7,816 bases of DNA from Clostridiaceae bacterium UBA6085. GTDB taxonomy: Bacteria; Bacillota; Clostridia; Clostridiales; Clostridiaceae. Numbering within the stretch: position 1 is the first letter of the stretch; every line of letters starts with the position of its first letter. Both the position numbers and the translations under genes were made by a program. The notes beneath the pieces are model-generated. The model was not told the origin of the DNA. It worked only from the letters and a program-made list of their open reading frames with translations, and searched no databases. Shown in pieces: positions 5,936 to 7,816 of the stretch. The stretch covers positions 37,354 to 45,169 of the forward strand of contig DIXH01000082.1 in NCBI GenBank assembly GCA_002428605.1, given 5' to 3'.

Positions 5936-7759
5936 ATGAGATATGGGAACATGACGATCTCCTACAACTCCCACCTTGCGGAGTTCAAGAAGCCCTTTGG
6001 TGCGGTAACGCCGGGACATGACGTCCACTTCAGGATAAGGATAGAGGGAGTGGGCAAGCTCACTGTCGTGCTTGTACTTACCAAGGAAGGCCAGAGGGAG
6101 ACCTACAGGGAGATGTCGTCAGAAGGTCAAGGGTATTACACTACAATAATAACCTCCGGAGATGCGGGACTGTATTTCTATTATTTCAGGATCCACATCA
6201 AGGAGGACAACCTCGACAGGTACGTTTTCGTGGGGAACAACGAGACCGGACTGGGAGGAGAATGCCAGGTATATGAGGACTTCACTTACGTGAAGTCCTA
6301 TCAGATGACCATGCACAACTATATCAAGCCTTCTCCGGAATGGTACAGGGAGGCTGTATTCTATCAGATATTCGTGGACAGGTTCTACAACGGAAACGAA
6401 CACGGAGCGATCCAGTCGCCCAAGAAAAACTCATTCATATATGCCACCTGGGAGGACTCGCCCATCTATATCAAGGATCCCCAGGGCAACATCGTTAGAT
6501 GGGACTTCTTCGGAGGCAACCTGAAGGGTGTCATCGCAAAGCTTGACTACCTGAAGGAGCTCGGAATAACAGGGCTTTACCTGAATCCTGTCTTCGAAGC
6601 CAGAAGCAACCATAAGTACGATACCGGAGACTACATGAAGATAGACCCGATGTTCGGGGACGAGGCCATATTCAGGCAGCTCATTGAAGAATCTGAGAAA
6701 AGAGGCATTCGTATAATCCTCGATGGAGTATTCAACCATGCCGGAGCGGATTCGATTTACTTCAACAAGCTCGGAACCTACCCGGGAAAGGGTGCGTACC
6801 AGGACAGGAACTCGAAGTACACCGACTGGTTCATGTTCAACAACTATCCTGAGGATTACGAGTGCTGGTGGGGGGTCAAGGACCTTCCGAACCTAAATGA
6901 GAACAACTCCGAATACCGCAGCTTCATATGCGGCAAGGGCGGAGTGATCGACAAATGGACAAAGACAGGAATCGGCGGCTGGAGACTTGATGTCGCCGAT
7001 GAGATATCAGACGGATTCATAAGGGACATAAGGACCGCCATGTCAGAGGCTGACGGCGACACTGTCCTTATAGGAGAAGTCTGGGAGGATGCCTCCAACA
7101 AGATAGCCTACGGCCAGAGAAGAAGATACCTTCTTGGTGATGAGCTTCATGGAACCATGAACTATCCGCTGAAGGACAATATGATAGCTTACCTTAACGG
7201 AGCCATCAGCGCAAAGGACCTGTACATGAGGATGATGTCCCTAAAGGAGAATTATCCCAGGGAGGCCTTCTACAGCGCATTCAACAGCATGGGCACACAC
7301 GACACGAGGCGTATCCGGACTGAAATACCTGACATGGATAAGCTAAGGGCTGCGGTAACGATACTTATGACAATGCCTGGCGTACCATGTGTATACTATG
7401 GAGACGAAGCAGGGATGACAGGGGAGAGGGATCCTTACAACAGGGGGCCTTACCCTTGGGGCAAGGAAGATACCGAACTCCGGAAGCACTACAAGGACCT
7501 TATCGCATTAAGGCATTCAAGCGATGCATTCACTTCAGGAGACTATATTCCATTCTATCAGGGAAACCTCTATGGCTACCTTAGGATCGGAAAGAAGGAA
7601 TCCTACCTAGTGATCGTAAACCGGGATGATACAGACAGGATGATGATACTTGAGGACGCGGAAGGACTTAGTGATATTCCACGAAAGCTTTACCATATCC
7701 TGCAGGGTGAGTTCCATCTGCCGAGGAAATCAACGATAATCAGAAAGGTCCAAAACTAG
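5936..7759 (+). CDS. GH13 alpha-glucan hydrolase with N-terminal CBM34-like domain (neopullulanase/cyclomaltodextrinase type)
   Basis: A 607-residue alpha-amylase superfamily enzyme. Residues about 1-115 look like a beta-rich CBM34-type domain of the kind found in neopullulanases, maltogenic amylases and cyclomaltodextrinases. The catalytic barrel begins near EWYREAVFYQIFVDRFYNG (about 135). The conserved GH13 regions are present: LDGVFNH (Asp263, His268), LPNLN (317-321, the fifth region), GWRLDVADE (nucleophile Asp352), GEVWED (acid/base Glu381) and MGTHDTRR (His455, Asp456). A C-terminal beta domain covers about 520-607. There is no signal peptide or membrane segment, so the enzyme should be cytoplasmic. 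I infer hydrolysis of alpha-1,4 and possibly alpha-1,6 links in limit dextrins or maltodextrins left by the phosphorylase; the exact specificity cannot be read from the sequence. The start at 5936, 3 bases after the glgP stop, has only a weak GAGAG site; ATG 5951 (Met6) is an alternative. It is the last gene of the operon. Confidence 0.9.
   Translation: MRYGNMTISYNSHLAEFKKPFGAVTPGHDVHFRIRIEGVGKLTVVLVLTKEGQRETYREMSSEGQGYYTTIITSGDAGLYFYYFRIHIKEDNLDRYVFVGNNETGLGGECQVYEDFTYVKSYQMTMHNYIKPSPEWYREAVFYQIFVDRFYNGNEHGAIQSPKKNSFIYATWEDSPIYIKDPQGNIVRWDFFGGNLKGVIAKLDYLKELGITGLYLNPVFEARSNHKYDTGDYMKIDPMFGDEAIFRQLIEESEKRGIRIILDGVFNHAGADSIYFNKLGTYPGKGAYQDRNSKYTDWFMFNNYPEDYECWWGVKDLPNLNENNSEYRSFICGKGGVIDKWTKTGIGGWRLDVADEISDGFIRDIRTAMSEADGDTVLIGEVWEDASNKIAYGQRRRYLLGDELHGTMNYPLKDNMIAYLNGAISAKDLYMRMMSLKENYPREAFYSAFNSMGTHDTRRIRTEIPDMDKLRAAVTILMTMPGVPCVYYGDEAGMTGERDPYNRGPYPWGKEDTELRKHYKDLIALRHSSDAFTSGDYIPFYQGNLYGYLRIGKKESYLVIVNRDDTDRMMILEDAEGLSDIPRKLYHILQGEFHLPRKSTIIRKVQN
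6276..6299. repeat. Perfect 10-bp inverted repeat within the GH13 gene
   Basis: Bases 6276-6285 (AGGACTTCAC) are the exact reverse complement of 6290-6299, separated by the 4-base loop TTAC. It encodes about residues 114-122, between the CBM34-like domain and the catalytic barrel. No T-run follows, so it is not an intrinsic terminator. It could fold as an RNA stem or be chance; the function is unknown. Confidence 0.7.
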
Positions 7760-7766
7760 GTCAAAC

Positions 7767-7816
7767 AAAAAAGCCGCCTTTCCGGGATGAAACTTCCCGG
7801 AAGGACGGCTTTTATT
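7767..7816. terminator. Intrinsic terminator of the operon, probably bidirectional
   Basis: A long stem begins 7 bases after the GH13 stop. Bases 7769-7776 pair with 7806-7813, 7777-7780 with 7801-7804 (bulged A at 7805), and 7782-7787 with 7795-7800 (bulged T at 7781), around a 7-base loop at 7788-7794. On the + strand it ends in TTTTATT at the window edge. The A-run at 7767-7772 becomes six T on the - strand, so it should also stop transcription arriving from the right. This marks the end of the glycogen operon and hints at a convergent gene just beyond the window. Confidence 0.9.

Noticed and set aside
5615..6028. A 137-codon open frame on the - strand across the glgP/GH13 junction
   Set aside because: It lies opposite two well-supported genes, resembles no family I know, and similar antisense frames occur opposite all genes here as a by-product of their codon bias.
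6119..6147. A second internal promoter in the GH13 gene, from TACAAT at 6142-6147
   Set aside because: No acceptable -35 element lies 16-18 bases upstream and there is no extended -10, so a chance match is more likely.

Overview
The window is one strand-uniform, tightly packed glycogen metabolism operon, all on the + strand. It runs glgC (5' end cut off by the window edge), glgD, glgA, glgP and a family GH13 alpha-glucan hydrolase with an N-terminal starch-binding-like domain, and closes with a strong intrinsic terminator at the right edge. A separate GlgD next to GlgC points to a Gram-positive anaerobe of the Clostridia type (Bacillota). The strong AGGAGG-type ribosome sites, the heavy use of AGG/AGA for arginine and ATA for isoleucine, and an overall GC content near one half by eye fit this. 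I cannot name a genus.

Layout: 1-861 glgC (last 286 codons, no start in the window); 861-2000 glgD, whose ATG shares one base with the glgC stop; 2001-2063 a short spacer with a GC-rich hairpin; 2064-3494 glgA; 3506-5932 glgP; 5936-7759 the GH13 enzyme, 3 bases after glgP; 7760-7816 the terminator, which reads as bidirectional. No stretch over 300 bases lacks a gene. I see no RNA genes, mobile elements, CRISPR arrays or attachment sites.

How the genes fit together: GlgC makes ADP-glucose from glucose-1-phosphate and ATP, and GlgD is probably its non-catalytic partner subunit. GlgA adds the glucosyl unit to the alpha-1,4 chain, and GlgP removes glucose-1-phosphate from chain ends. The GH13 enzyme probably cuts the limit dextrins or maltodextrins that the phosphorylase leaves. 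The branching enzyme GlgB and a dedicated GlgX/pullulanase are not in the window; glgB may lie upstream.

This is a recognisable pathway rather than a new system. The most unusual signal is inside glgA: a short AT-rich patch of atypical synonymous codons that contains a near-consensus extended -10 promoter. Next come a perfect 10-bp inverted repeat at the domain junction of the GH13 gene and the intercistronic hairpin between glgD and glgA.
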